Below are positions 35,589-51,594 of a stretch of DNA of 64,000 bases, piece by piece. Source of the DNA: Actinokineospora alba (GTDB taxonomy: Bacteria; Actinomycetota; Actinomycetes; Mycobacteriales; Pseudonocardiaceae); contig NZ_SNXU01000001.1 of assembly GCF_004362515.1 (NCBI RefSeq), forward strand, positions 1,054,001 through 1,118,000, given 5' to 3'. Made by a program: the position numbers and the translations under genes. The notes below the pieces were generated by a model, which was given only the letters and a program-made list of their open reading frames with translations, searched no databases and was not told where the DNA came from. Positions within the stretch are counted from its first letter, which is position 1, and each line of letters begins with the position of its first letter.

Positions 35589-36179
35589 ATGGCGCGACCG
35601 CGACTCAGTGAGGGCACCCGCAAGCGGCTGCTCGAAGCGAGCACGCACGCGTTTCTTCGGCAGGGCTACCACGGCACGGGCTTGAAGGACCTGCTCGACA
35701 GCGTCGAGATCCCCAAGGGCTCGTTCTACAACTACTACCCCAGCAAGGAAGCGCTCGCCGTGGCCACGATCGAGCACACCCAGCGATGCACCGCCGAAAG
35801 CCTGACCGCGGCATTGGAGAACGCGCCCAACCCGGTCACCGGGCTGCGGGCGTTCTTTCAGGCCCAGGCCGCCGAGTTCGAGCGAACCCGATTCGAGGGC
35901 GGCTGCCTGCTGGCCAACCTCGCGGGCGAGCTCGACGAGAGCGAGGCCTGCCGGGTCGCGCTGTTCACCGCCTTCCTGCACTGGCGCGACGGCGTCCGCG
36001 ACGCCATCGCCGACGCGCAGCGACTCGGGCTCATCCGGGCCGATGAGGACGCCGCCGAACTGGCGGACATGCTCATCGAGGCGTGGGAGGGCGCGGTGAT
36101 CCGAATGAAGGTGGAGCGGTCGGTCGAGCCGCTGCACAAGTGCCTGCGCAGGCTGCTCGACGGTTACTTCCGGCCCTGA
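35589..36179 (+). CDS. TetR-family transcriptional regulator
   Basis: 196 residues from the ATG at 35589 (MARPRLSEG). N-terminal helix-turn-helix about 8-55: TRKRLLEASTHAFLRQGYHG, then LLDSVEIPKGSFYNYYPSKE. The C-terminal ligand-binding/dimer domain follows, with a typical FFQAQAAEFERTRFEGGCLLANLAGEL segment. The same 20-base palindrome occurs before this gene and before the downstream SDR gene. It most likely represses itself and the SDR-tautomerase pair, released by an unknown small molecule. The stop codon sits inside a terminator hairpin. Confidence 0.92.
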   Translation: MARPRLSEGTRKRLLEASTHAFLRQGYHGTGLKDLLDSVEIPKGSFYNYYPSKEALAVATIEHTQRCTAESLTAALENAPNPVTGLRAFFQAQAAEFERTRFEGGCLLANLAGELDESEACRVALFTAFLHWRDGVRDAIADAQRLGLIRADEDAAELADMLIEAWEGAVIRMKVERSVEPLHKCLRRLLDGYFRP

Positions 36180-36196
36180 GCCGGTCTCTTTTTTTT
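36170..36196 (+). terminator. Terminator overlapping the tetR-family stop codon
   Basis: Short GC stem CCGGC-CCTGA-GCCGG, whose loop and right arm contain the TGA, followed by TCTCTTTTTTTT. It uncouples the regulator from the SDR gene, which has its own operator. Confidence 0.7.
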
Positions 36197-36206
36197 GCCC
36201 CAATTC

Positions 36207-36226
36207 CAAGACGACTGGTCGTCTTG
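36207..36226. promoter_or_regulatory. Operator O2 upstream of the SDR-tautomerase genes
   Basis: Perfect inverted repeat CAAGACGAC-TG-GTCGTCTTG, 16 bases before the SDR ATG and between the tetR terminator and the ribosome-binding site (CAGGAG). Confidence 0.85.
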
Positions 36227-36242
36227 TTCTGACAGGAGTTCC

Positions 36243-36971
36243 ATGAGCACCGCGATCATCACCGGAGCATCGAGCGGCATCGGCCTCGACGTCGCCCGCG
36301 AATACGTCAAGCGAGGCGGAAACGTCGTCATCAACGGCCGCGACGCGGACAAGCTCGCCGCCGCGGCCGCCGACCTCGGCTCCCCCACCCAGGTCGCCAC
36401 CGTGCCGGGCGACATCGGCTCGGCGGCGACCGGCGCGGCCCTGGTCGCCGCGGCCGTCGACCGCTTCGGCGGTGTCGACCTGCTCCTCAACAGCGCGGGC
36501 ATCTTCGGCGTCAAGCCCTTCGTCGACGTCACCGAGGAAGAGCTCGACCAGTACCTGTCGATCAACCTGCGGGGCACGTACCTGGTCACCCAGGCCGTGG
36601 TCCGCCGGCTGATCGCCCAGGGCAACGGCGGCGCGATCGTCAACATCGGCACCGTCTTCGTCGACCACGCCAAGTCGGGCGTACCCGCGTCGGCGCCGCT
36701 GGCCGCCAAGGGCGGGGTGCACTCGCTGACGGTGAGCCTGTCGGCCGAACTCGCGCCCGAGCGCATCCGCGTGAACATGGTGGCGCCCGGCATCATCCGC
36801 ACTCCCCTGCACGACGGGATCAACGTGGACGACCTGGCGGGCCTGGCCCTGCTGAACACCGTCGGCGAGGTGTCGGACACGACTGCGGCGGTGCTGTACC
36901 TGGCGGACGCGGACTTCGTCACCGGCCACGTGCTGAACGTGGACGGCGGCTACGTGGGCGGGCGGGCCTGA
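36243..36971 (+). CDS. Short-chain dehydrogenase/reductase (SDR) lacking the catalytic Tyr
   Basis: 242 residues from the ATG at 36243 (CAGGAG upstream). Rossmann dinucleotide site near the start (ITGASSGIGLDV), NNAG equivalent LLNSAGIFG, and C-terminal VAPGIIRTPLH. At the YXXXK position the sequence is ASAPLAAKGG: the Lys is kept but the Tyr is Pro, and the upstream Ser of the tetrad is Thr (NIGTVF). I recall a subgroup of SDRs next to tautomerases with PASAP-x-AxKG, so this may be a family trait rather than damage. It is coupled to the next gene by a TGATG overlap and probably controlled by the upstream TetR-family protein. Confidence 0.9.
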   Translation: MSTAIITGASSGIGLDVAREYVKRGGNVVINGRDADKLAAAAADLGSPTQVATVPGDIGSAATGAALVAAAVDRFGGVDLLLNSAGIFGVKPFVDVTEEELDQYLSINLRGTYLVTQAVVRRLIAQGNGGAIVNIGTVFVDHAKSGVPASAPLAAKGGVHSLTVSLSAELAPERIRVNMVAPGIIRTPLHDGINVDDLAGLALLNTVGEVSDTTAAVLYLADADFVTGHVLNVDGGYVGGRA

Positions 36972-37165
36972 TGCCGTACGTCAACATCAAGATCACCGAA
37001 GGCGCGACGGTGGAAGAGAAGGCGCTGCTGATCAAGGGCGTGACGGAACTGCTGGTCGAGGTCCTGGACAAAGACCCGGCGCTGACCCACGTGATCATCG
37101 ATGACGTCGCGCTCACCGACTGGGGAGTGGGCGGACGCAGCACGGCCGAGATCCGCAAGACCTGA
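36971..37165 (+). CDS. 4-oxalocrotonate tautomerase-like protein
   Basis: 64 residues, the classic size of the 4-OT family. Met is followed by Pro, which becomes the catalytic N-terminal base after Met removal (MPYVNIKITEG). A GGRS segment provides the Arg usually involved in substrate binding. Its ATG overlaps the SDR stop, so both are made from one transcript and may act on the same keto/enol substrate, which is not identifiable. Confidence 0.9.
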   Translation: MPYVNIKITEGATVEEKALLIKGVTELLVEVLDKDPALTHVIIDDVALTDWGVGGRSTAEIRKT

Positions 37166-37186
37166 CAGTCGCGGATGGACATCTAA

Positions 37187-37223
37187 GGGCGGCACCCCCG
37201 GTCAGTCGACGGGGGCGCCGCCC
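37187..37223. terminator. Bidirectional terminator-like hairpin between tautomerase and rpoC
   Basis: 14-bp stem GGGCGGCACCCCCG / CGGGGGCGCCGCCC with one A-C mismatch on the plus strand, which becomes a G-U wobble on the minus-strand RNA. It lies between convergent transcription units. Confidence 0.6.
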
Positions 37224-37261
37224 TCGTCCATTGTGGATCGTCAGGGGTGGACCCGGAACGA

Positions 37262-37295
37262 AACGCGCCCCCGGCCGAGTGGCCGGGGGCGCGTT
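37262..37295 (-). terminator. Terminator after rpoC
   Basis: Perfect 15-bp stem (AACGCGCCCCCGGCC and complement) with a GAGT loop, about 20 bases past the rpoC stop, followed on the minus strand by TCGTTCC. Confidence 0.75.
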
Positions 37296-37315
37296 CCCTG
37301 TCTGTCTACTTCGGA

Positions 37316-41215
<3,900 letters not shown>

Positions 41216-41316
41216 GTCGGTTCCTTCTCCCCTTCTTGGTTACAGCACGAAAATGGGGGGATCAGTGCCTGCCCGCCGGGAGGAGTTTCCGGTTCCTCCC
41301 GGCGGCGGCAGCGAGG

Positions 41317-44823
<3,507 letters not shown>

Positions 44824-44921
44824 GATGCGTCCTTCCAGGACTATGAGCGGTTGACAGTCACATGCTCTGCTCGCGCTAGCAAGCTGAATACGCGCCTGTC
44901 AAGGGTGCCGTGGTGCCCAAC

Positions 44922-44951
44922 ATCCTAGCTCTTGGCAAAGGGCGTGCGGAA
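44922..44951 (-). promoter_or_regulatory. Candidate rpoB promoter P2
   Basis: Minus strand TTCCGC and TAGGAT separated by 18 bases; good -10, weak -35. Confidence 0.35.
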
Positions 44952-44971
44952 AGTGGGCAGCGCAAAGGGGC

Positions 44972-45000
44972 AGTCTAGCCACTAAATGGGCGACTGTCGA
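44972..45000 (-). promoter_or_regulatory. Candidate rpoB promoter P1
   Basis: Minus strand TCGACA and TAGACT separated by 17 bases, a good match to actinobacterial housekeeping promoters, about 150 bases upstream of the rpoB TTG. Confidence 0.5.
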
Positions 45001-45169
45001 GGCCCGCCGCTCAATCGGTCCTCCCGCTCAGTACGTGCTGGGTATCAGCGTGACCCCGGACGGTCGCGTAGTCAAGATGCCACGCCTGAGAATCCACTTT
45101 TGCAGCAGCGCCACGCCGCTCACAGATAGCCGCTTGACCTGGGGAAACTTGACTGCTACAAGCAGGGAC

Positions 45170-46318
45170 TCAGCACGATGGAGCAGGCTTGCCGTCGGGT
45201 AGTGGCTGATCAAGCATGTCGAAATCGGTGATCTTCCAGGCCCCGTCGAGCTTCTCCGCGCGGATGCCGAACTGGGCGCCGCTGGCGGTGGTCTGGTTCT
45301 GGTCGGTGCGGGTGGTCGACTGGTCGACGAAGACCAACAAGTCGGCCTTGTCACCGTCGAGCCGGGTCACGCCGAGCTGGCGGACCTTGGTCGTCAGCAC
45401 CAACTTCTGGGCGGGTGCGAGCTCCTTGAGCTGGCCGAAGAGCTTGTCGTACTCGCACACGGCGTTGCCCGCGAGGTGCTCCTTGACGGCCTTGGCGGTG
45501 TCGTCGAGGGCGGTGAAGTTGTACGACAGGGTCTTCTCGATGGCGACCGTGAGCTTGCCCTGGACCTCGCTGGTGGCCGCGCTGTCGGTCAGGGCGCGGT
45601 TGGTGCCGTCGGCGCCGCCGGTGAGCGAGCCTGCCTCGCCGCGGAACCACAGGGCCAGCCCGGCGAGCACCAAGGCGAGCACGGCGAGGGTGATGGCCAG
45701 GTTGATGGACCGGTTGCGGGCGGCGGCGGCCACCTCTTCCGGCGACCGCTCGTCGACAGCGTCCTCATCGTCGGCGTCGCGACCGCGTTCGGCGGCCTCG
45801 AGGTCTTGGGGAACGCGGATCCCGGTGGCCCGTCGCTTGCCTGAGGGCCGCGGGGAGGGCACTGCGGCTTCAGCGGCCTGGTCGTCCTCGTCGACACCCA
45901 GCACGGCCGGGCTCACAACGTCGACATCGCCCTCGCCGCCCACCCGACGCGCCTCGGCACCCAGCTCGGACTCACCAGCCGCATCCACCACAGTGGACTC
46001 TTCGGGCTCATCCGCCACAGTGGACTCATCGGCAGCGTTTTCCGCTTCGACCGAACCCCGCGCAGCCCCCACCCTCTCCGGGGGGACTGCCCCTGCCCAG
46101 TCTATCGGCGTGGCGGGGGTTTTCGGGTCCGGCTTGGTGGGCTGTGGATCAGTGGGCGCGGCTGTGGACGACTCGGTGGTCGGGTCCGTGGGCTCGAGTA
46201 TCTTGCTGTCCGCCTGCTCGGCGTCGTGGTGCGGCCGGTGCAGGCCCGCCACCTTGGGGCGGCGGACGGGCGTCGTCGGGGGCGTGACCGGGCGGCGGCG
46301 CGACGGGGGCGTGGGCAC
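45170..46318 (-). CDS. Mce-associated membrane protein, long form
   Basis: 382 residues from a GTG. The first 205 residues are a low-complexity, Pro/Thr/Glu/Asp-rich cytoplasmic region. One membrane helix lies at about 212-230 (INLAITLAVLALVLAGLALWF). The extracytoplasmic domain (about 235-382) has the SnoaL/NTF2-like layout of Mam proteins (FTALDDTAKAVKEHLAGN, then DLLVFVDQSTTRTDQNQT, and DGAWKITDFDML) and ends in a free Cys. Last gene of the mce operon, 23 bases after the shorter Mam gene. The family is thought to stabilise Mce complexes; the exact role here is unknown. Confidence 0.85.
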   Translation of the reverse strand: MPTPPSRRRPVTPPTTPVRRPKVAGLHRPHHDAEQADSKILEPTDPTTESSTAAPTDPQPTKPDPKTPATPIDWAGAVPPERVGAARGSVEAENAADESTVADEPEESTVVDAAGESELGAEARRVGGEGDVDVVSPAVLGVDEDDQAAEAAVPSPRPSGKRRATGIRVPQDLEAAERGRDADDEDAVDERSPEEVAAAARNRSINLAITLAVLALVLAGLALWFRGEAGSLTGGADGTNRALTDSAATSEVQGKLTVAIEKTLSYNFTALDDTAKAVKEHLAGNAVCEYDKLFGQLKELAPAQKLVLTTKVRQLGVTRLDGDKADLLVFVDQSTTRTDQNQTTASGAQFGIRAEKLDGAWKITDFDMLDQPLPDGKPAPSC

Positions 46319-46341
46319 TGTGTGGACAGTCCTCTCGGCGA

Positions 46342-46905
46342 TCAGGCGGGGGTGAACGGGACGAAGCCGACGCCGCTGAGCTTCCAGCCCGCGTCGGTCC
46401 GCTCCAGCGACCCCTGGATGCGCTGGTACTTGGACGTGGTCGGCTTGCCGTCGGGGGTGACGTCGATCCGGATGGCGGCGATGATGACCGCCTTGCCCTC
46501 ACGGTCGCGCAGATCGGTCACCGCGGACTTGAGCACCCGCGCGCTGGTCACCGTCTTGGCCTGCTGGATGGCCGTCTTGCTGGTCTCGCGCCTGCCGACG
46601 ACCTCGTCGTGCAGCGGGCCGACCGAGGCGTTGAGCCACCGGTCGAGGTCCTCGTCGACCTTGCGGTAGTCGAGGGTGTTGAACGTGATGATCGCTTGCT
46701 CGCCGACCCGGGTGACCTCGTCGCGCATCCGCGACAGCTCGAGGTCGTCGTCGTTGGCGGCCTTGATCCAGGCGACGCCGAACCAGACCGCTGCGGCAGC
46801 GCTCACGACCACCAGACCGAGGGCGACGAGCACGAACGGGTTCAGCCTTCTGCGCGCGGGCTGCTCGTCGGTGACGTCGTCGATCTCAGGGTCCGTGCTG
46901 GTCAT
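46342..46905 (-). CDS. Mce-associated membrane protein
   Basis: 187 residues: cytoplasmic N-terminus, one membrane helix about 24-45 (FVLVALGLVVVSAAAAVWFGVAW), then an extracytoplasmic domain (AIITFNTLDYRKVDEDLDRWL ... GWKLSGVGFVPFTP) like mycobacterial Mam proteins. It directly follows mceF. Confidence 0.88.
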   Translation of the reverse strand: MTSTDPEIDDVTDEQPARRRLNPFVLVALGLVVVSAAAAVWFGVAWIKAANDDDLELSRMRDEVTRVGEQAIITFNTLDYRKVDEDLDRWLNASVGPLHDEVVGRRETSKTAIQQAKTVTSARVLKSAVTDLRDREGKAVIIAAIRIDVTPDGKPTTSKYQRIQGSLERTDAGWKLSGVGFVPFTPA

Positions 46906-46935
46906 GACACTCCAGGGTAGACGGGTGCGAAACGG

Positions 46936-48201
46936 TCAGGCGGGCAGGCCCAGCAGGCCCGCCAGGCTGGACAGACCGCCGATGCCGGGCTGGGTCACCG
47001 TGCCGGGGACGCTGTTGGTCGCGAGCTCCTGCAGCTGCTCGGAGCCGCGGTTCTGGTTGGCCGCCAGCTGCTCCTGGGTCGGCGCCACCGGCTTGCCGCC
47101 GAACGGCGCGTTCGCGGAACCGCGCACGTTGATCGGGCTGCCGACCGGCTCGGCGCAGTAGGCCTGCTCGTTCACCGGCGCCGGCGCGGTCTCGTTGCCG
47201 TCGCGGCGCTCGGTGCCCTCGTAGCCGCGGGTGCACGGCGGCGGGTCGAACAGGTTGAGCGCCAGGCCCAGGTGCGTCTGGCCCTTCTCGTCGATGACCG
47301 TCTTCGGGCCCACCGCGACCAGCGGGTACGCGACCAGCGCCAGTTCGAGGCCGTCCGTGCGGCTGACCATGATGTTGGAGACGGTCAGCAGGTTGGCGAA
47401 CACCGCGCCGAGACCGTTGCCCGACTCACGGAGCAGGCCGGTGATGGAGTCGGCCGCGCCGGGCGTGGCCGCGATCAGCGTGCGGATCTGCGGGTCGGAC
47501 TGGCGCAGCTGCGCGGAGAGCGCCTTGAGGTCGCCCGCGAAGGACTTGATGTTGCCCGACTGCTGCAGCTGCGTGTTCAGCACGATCGAGCCGTCCTCGA
47601 TCAGCTTGATCGTCTGCGGCAGGTGCTCGCGGGCGGTCTGGGTGAACGCCATCTGGTTGTCGAGCAGCACTTGGAGGTCGTCGCCGGTGCCGGAGAACGC
47701 TCGTTCCAGCTCGTCGACGACGGTGCGCAGCGAGTCGGTGGGGACCGAGGTGGCGAGATTGTCGAGATCGCGGATGACCTCGTCGGTGCTGATCGGCGTC
47801 TTGGTCCGGTCGGCCGCGATCAGCGAGCCTTCCTTGAGCACCTCGCCGCCGTCCTTGCGCGGACGCAGGTCGACGTACTGCTCGCCGACCGCGGACCGGT
47901 TGGCGATCACGGCGTCGAGGTCGGCCGGGATGTCGGGGGCCGACGGCTCGATCTCGAGGTCGATGCGCATGCCCTCGCGGGTCAGCTTGATCTCGCCGAC
48001 CCGGCCCACGTTGACGCCGCGGTAGGTGACCTCGGCGTTGGTGAAGATCCCGCCGGACTGGACCAGGTCCATCTTGACCCGGTAGCCGTCGGCGCCGAAG
48101 ACGCGGCCGAGGTCGGTGAAGCGGAACGCCGCGTAGACGACGGCGACCACGGCGATCACGAAGAACGCCACGAGCTGGAGGCGGACGGTCTTGGTCAGCA
48201 T
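46936..48201 (-). CDS. mceF: MCE-family protein MceF
   Basis: 421 residues: N-terminal membrane helix (VRLQLVAFFVIAVVAVVYAAF), MlaD/MCE domain about 38-115 (VKMDLVQSGGIFTNAEVTYRGVNVGRV), long helical/coiled-coil region, and a Gly/Pro-poor C-terminus. MCE subunits form a periplasm-spanning tunnel for lipid or sterol import in mycobacteria-like envelopes. The start overlaps the mceE stop (ATGA). Confidence 0.93.
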   Translation of the reverse strand: MLTKTVRLQLVAFFVIAVVAVVYAAFRFTDLGRVFGADGYRVKMDLVQSGGIFTNAEVTYRGVNVGRVGEIKLTREGMRIDLEIEPSAPDIPADLDAVIANRSAVGEQYVDLRPRKDGGEVLKEGSLIAADRTKTPISTDEVIRDLDNLATSVPTDSLRTVVDELERAFSGTGDDLQVLLDNQMAFTQTAREHLPQTIKLIEDGSIVLNTQLQQSGNIKSFAGDLKALSAQLRQSDPQIRTLIAATPGAADSITGLLRESGNGLGAVFANLLTVSNIMVSRTDGLELALVAYPLVAVGPKTVIDEKGQTHLGLALNLFDPPPCTRGYEGTERRDGNETAPAPVNEQAYCAEPVGSPINVRGSANAPFGGKPVAPTQEQLAANQNRGSEQLQELATNSVPGTVTQPGIGGLSSLAGLLGLPA

Positions 48202-49409
48202 CAGGAACCGCCTCCGAGGAGCACGTCGAAGATGCCGCCCATGCCGCCGCCGGACTGCGGCGAACCGGGCTGCACCGGCGTGGACTGGCCGCTGTTGAGC
48301 TGCGGCAGCGGCAACACCGGCGGGGCGTTGCCGGGCACGCCGTCCTGGCCACCGCTCAGCCCGCCGGGCAGGCCGAGGTCCTGCAACGGGTTCTGCCTGC
48401 TGCGGCCGAGGTTGTTCACGATCTCGCCGAGGTTGAGGTCGAGGGTGGCGTAGAGGTTGAAGTAGTCGCCCTTGACGCCCTTCACGGCCTGGTCGGTGAA
48501 CGGGTAGGTCACCAGCAGCTCCAGCGCGTTGGGCAGGTTGTTGCCCGCCTCCCCCAGCTTCTGCAGGGTCGGGGCGAGCGCCTTGAGGTCGGCGACGAGG
48601 TCGGCCTGGCTCTTGTTGACGGTGTCGACCGCGATGCCGGAGAGCGAGTCGAGGCTCTGCAGCATCGTCACCAGCTGCTGGCGCTGGTCGGTGAGGACCT
48701 TGAGGCCGGGGCCGATGTTGTCGATGACGCCCGCGATCTGGTCGCGCTGGGCGTTGAGCGTGCTGGCGAGCCGGTTGATGCCGTCGAGCGCCCGGGTGAT
48801 GTCGGCCTTGCCCGCGTCGAGTTCGGTGACCATCACGTTGACGTTGTCGAGCAGCGCGCGGATGTTGGTCTCGTTGCCCGCGAGCGCGTTGTTGAGCTCC
48901 TTGGTGATGCTCTGCAACTGCTCGACACCACCACCGTTGAGCAGCAGCGACAGGGCGCCGAGGACTTCCTCGACCTCGGTGTTGCGGTTGGTCCGCTCGA
49001 CCGGGATGAACGCGTTGTCCGCGAGCACGCCTTCGCCCTTGCCGCCGGGCGGCGGGCCGAGCTCGATGTACTTCTCACCCAGCAGGCTGGACTGGCGCAG
49101 CTTGGCCAGCGCGTTGGCGGGCAGCTCGACATCGCCGTTGACCAGCAGCGTGGCCTCGGCGGTCCAGCCGTCGGGGGCCAGCGCGATGTTGTCGACCCGG
49201 CCGACGGTGACCTCGTTGACCTTGACCCCGGACTGCGGGACCAGGTCGAGGACGTCGCGGAGCTGGACCTTGACCGTGTACGGCCGGTCGCCGAGGTCGG
49301 CGCCGCCGGGCATCGGGAGGTCGTAGATGCCGGTGAACCCGCAGCCGGACAGCGACACCGCGGCGGCCGCGGTCACGATCACACTGGCGAGCTTGATCCT
49401 GGTGGTCAT
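48201..49409 (-). CDS. mceE: MCE-family lipoprotein MceE
   Basis: 402 residues. Signal peptide with lipobox LSGC (Cys about 23), the LprK-like member of the six. MCE domain about 45-125 (VKVQLRDVLDLVPQSGVKVNEVTVGRV), helical region, then a disordered Pro/Gly/Gln-rich tail. The ATG at 49409 overlaps the mceD stop; the longer open frame upstream is only the mceD shadow. Confidence 0.93.
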   Translation of the reverse strand: MTTRIKLASVIVTAAAAVSLSGCGFTGIYDLPMPGGADLGDRPYTVKVQLRDVLDLVPQSGVKVNEVTVGRVDNIALAPDGWTAEATLLVNGDVELPANALAKLRQSSLLGEKYIELGPPPGGKGEGVLADNAFIPVERTNRNTEVEEVLGALSLLLNGGGVEQLQSITKELNNALAGNETNIRALLDNVNVMVTELDAGKADITRALDGINRLASTLNAQRDQIAGVIDNIGPGLKVLTDQRQQLVTMLQSLDSLSGIAVDTVNKSQADLVADLKALAPTLQKLGEAGNNLPNALELLVTYPFTDQAVKGVKGDYFNLYATLDLNLGEIVNNLGRSRQNPLQDLGLPGGLSGGQDGVPGNAPPVLPLPQLNSGQSTPVQPGSPQSGGGMGGIFDVLLGGGS

Positions 49410-50605
49410 CAGTTCCCCCCTCCCGATCCGACTGGGTCGCCCGCCATCGGCAGCGGCAGGGACGGCATGTGGCCGCTGCGGAGCCCGTCGATCACCTGGG
49501 CGGGCGACGGCAGCGGGACCGCGCCCTGCACGATCGGCGCGAGCTGGTCGCACACATCGGCGAGGGCGGGCGGCAGCGCGCCCGGGGTGCCCTGGCGGAC
49601 CAGCTTGCAGACCGTGACGATCGGCGGCTGCGTCAGCTCGTTGAGGTTGGCCCGCGCGTCGCTCGTGCCGGACGAGGCGTTGTAGGTGTTGACCAGGTTG
49701 CTCAGGGCCAGGGGCGCGATGTCGAGTGTCTCGGCGAGCGCGGAGCGCTGGTCGACGAGCACCTGGGTCACCGTGGCCAGTTTGTCCACATTGGACTTGA
49801 TCCGGCCGCGGTTGTCGTTGATGAACTGCTGGACCGTGGTGAGCGCGATGCCGAGCTGGTCGACCGACGCGGCGAGGTTGCCGCGCTCGCCCGCCAGGAA
49901 CCTGGCCGCCTCGGCCAGCTGCTGGTTGAACTGCCGGACCTGGTCGTCGCTGCCCGCGAGGGTCGTCGTGAACTTCTGCAGGTTGTCGACCGTGGCGAAC
50001 AGGTCCTCGGAGTTGCCCGACAGCGTGGACGTCAGCTTGCTCAGGTCGGTGACCGTGTCGTTGACCGCCTGGCCGTTGCCGTCGAGGTTCTTGGCGAGGG
50101 TGTTGAGCAGGTCGGACAGGGCACCGTCCTTGTTGACCCCGTTGGGGCCCAGGGTGCGGCTGACCCGGCTGAGGCTGGCGTAGAGGTCGTCGACCTCCAG
50201 CGGCGCGGCGGTCCGCTCGCGCGGGATGACCGTGCCGGTCGCCATCAGCTCGCCGCCGGTGAAGACCGGGGTGAGCTGGACGTAGCGGTCGGAGACCAGC
50301 GACGGCGCGACGATGACGGCCTTGGCGTCCGCGGGGATCTTGATTGCGCGGTCGACGAGCATCGTCACCTCGACGACGTCGCCCTTCGGTGTCACTTCCT
50401 CGACGGTGCCCACCTTGACCCCGAGCACGCGGACATCGTTGTGCTCGTAGAGGCCGACCGTGCCGGGGAACATCGCGGTGTAGCGCTTCTCGTTCGCCTC
50501 TTTCAGCAGCCACCACAGCGCGGCGGCGATGACCAGGCCGAGCACGCACACGATCGCGACTGTCCGGGCGGCGTCCTTGCCCAGCTTCGTGGAGAAACTG
50601 CTCAT
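49409..50605 (-). CDS. mceD: MCE-family protein MceD
   Basis: 398 residues: N-terminal membrane helix (TVAIVCVLGLVIAAALWWLL), MCE domain about 40-120 (MFPGTVGLYEHNDVRVLGVKVGTV), a long helical region rich in Leu/Asn/Asp, and C-terminal CDQL with an extra Cys pair. Starts and stops overlap its neighbours by ATGA. Confidence 0.93.
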   Translation of the reverse strand: MSSFSTKLGKDAARTVAIVCVLGLVIAAALWWLLKEANEKRYTAMFPGTVGLYEHNDVRVLGVKVGTVEEVTPKGDVVEVTMLVDRAIKIPADAKAVIVAPSLVSDRYVQLTPVFTGGELMATGTVIPRERTAAPLEVDDLYASLSRVSRTLGPNGVNKDGALSDLLNTLAKNLDGNGQAVNDTVTDLSKLTSTLSGNSEDLFATVDNLQKFTTTLAGSDDQVRQFNQQLAEAARFLAGERGNLAASVDQLGIALTTVQQFINDNRGRIKSNVDKLATVTQVLVDQRSALAETLDIAPLALSNLVNTYNASSGTSDARANLNELTQPPIVTVCKLVRQGTPGALPPALADVCDQLAPIVQGAVPLPSPAQVIDGLRSGHMPSLPLPMAGDPVGSGGGN

Positions 50606-51594
50606 GACGGGTCCCCCAGGCAGCCGGTCTGGTTGAGCGGGCCGAACGAGGGCGGCAGCAGCCCGCAGATGTAGTTGTCGAACCAGCGTCCGTTGCCGAC
50701 CGCGTTGTTGAACTGCCTGGCGAAGGGCGCGAACTTCTTGATGCCCTCAGCCAGGGAGTCCTGGTTGCGCTGCAGCATCGCGGTGAGCTGGTCGAGGCTC
50801 TGCAGCACCGGGCCGAGCTGCGCGTTGTTGTCGGACACGAGGCCCTGCAGCTCCTGCGAGAGCGTCTTGGTGCCGGTCAGCAGCGCGGAGATGGCCTTCT
50901 TGCGGCTGTTCAGCTCACCGAGCAGCAGGTTGCCGTCGGCGAGCAGCTTGGCCACCTCGGCGTCGCGGTCGGCGAGGGTCTGGCTGATCTGCCGGGTGTT
51001 GCTGAGCAGGGTCGCCAGCTCCTGGTCGCGCGAGGAGATGGTGCGCGAGAGGGACTGCAGGCCGTTGAGCGCGCCCTTCACCTCGTCCGGGGTGTCGGCG
51101 AAGGTCTCGGAGATCACCTCGAAGCTCTTGGCGAGCTGCACGGTGTCGACCTCGTTGACCGTCTCGGCCAGGCCGCGGAAGGCTTCGAGGACGTCGTAGG
51201 GGGCCATCGTCCGGTCGCGCGGGATGCGCACGTCGGGGTTGAGGACCTCGGCACCCTCGGGCTCGAGCGACAGGTACTTCTGCCCGAGCAAGGTCTTGAT
51301 CTTGATCTCGGCTCGGGTGCGGTCGCCGATCCAGGCGTCCTTGATCTTGAAGGTGACCAGGACCTTGTCGCCGTCAAGCTCCACATCGGACACCTTGCCG
51401 ACCTTGATGCCCGCGATGCGGACCTCGTCGTCGGCCTGGATGCCGGACGCCTCGCTGAACTCGGCGCTGTAGCTGGTGCCCCCGCCGATGACCGGCAGGT
51501 CGTCGGAGTTGACCGCGGCGACCAGCGCGAGCGCGATCACCAGGATGCTGACGATGCCGATCGGGATCGGGTTGCGTGACCGGAAAGGCTTCAT
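50602..51594 (-). CDS. mceC: MCE-family protein MceC
   Basis: 330 residues from the ATG at 51594, which overlaps the mceB stop; a GTG three codons upstream is an alternative. N-terminal helix (IPIGIVSILVIALALVAAV), MCE domain about 38-118 (AEFSEASGIQADDEVRIAGIKVGKV), coiled-coil region about 130-290 and a C-terminal Cys pair (YICGLL, TGCLGD). Confidence 0.93.
   Translation of the reverse strand: MKPFRSRNPIPIGIVSILVIALALVAAVNSDDLPVIGGGTSYSAEFSEASGIQADDEVRIAGIKVGKVSDVELDGDKVLVTFKIKDAWIGDRTRAEIKIKTLLGQKYLSLEPEGAEVLNPDVRIPRDRTMAPYDVLEAFRGLAETVNEVDTVQLAKSFEVISETFADTPDEVKGALNGLQSLSRTISSRDQELATLLSNTRQISQTLADRDAEVAKLLADGNLLLGELNSRKKAISALLTGTKTLSQELQGLVSDNNAQLGPVLQSLDQLTAMLQRNQDSLAEGIKKFAPFARQFNNAVGNGRWFDNYICGLLPPSFGPLNQTGCLGDPS

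Larger units (their letters stand above)
44824..45169 (-). other. 5' region of rpoBC (non-coding)
   Basis: About 345 bases between the second Mce-associated protein gene and rpoB. It holds at least two good promoter candidates (44972-45000 and 44922-44951) and a near-consensus -35 TTGACA at 44897-44902 with a weak -10. No gene and no clear mce terminator seen. Confidence 0.55.
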
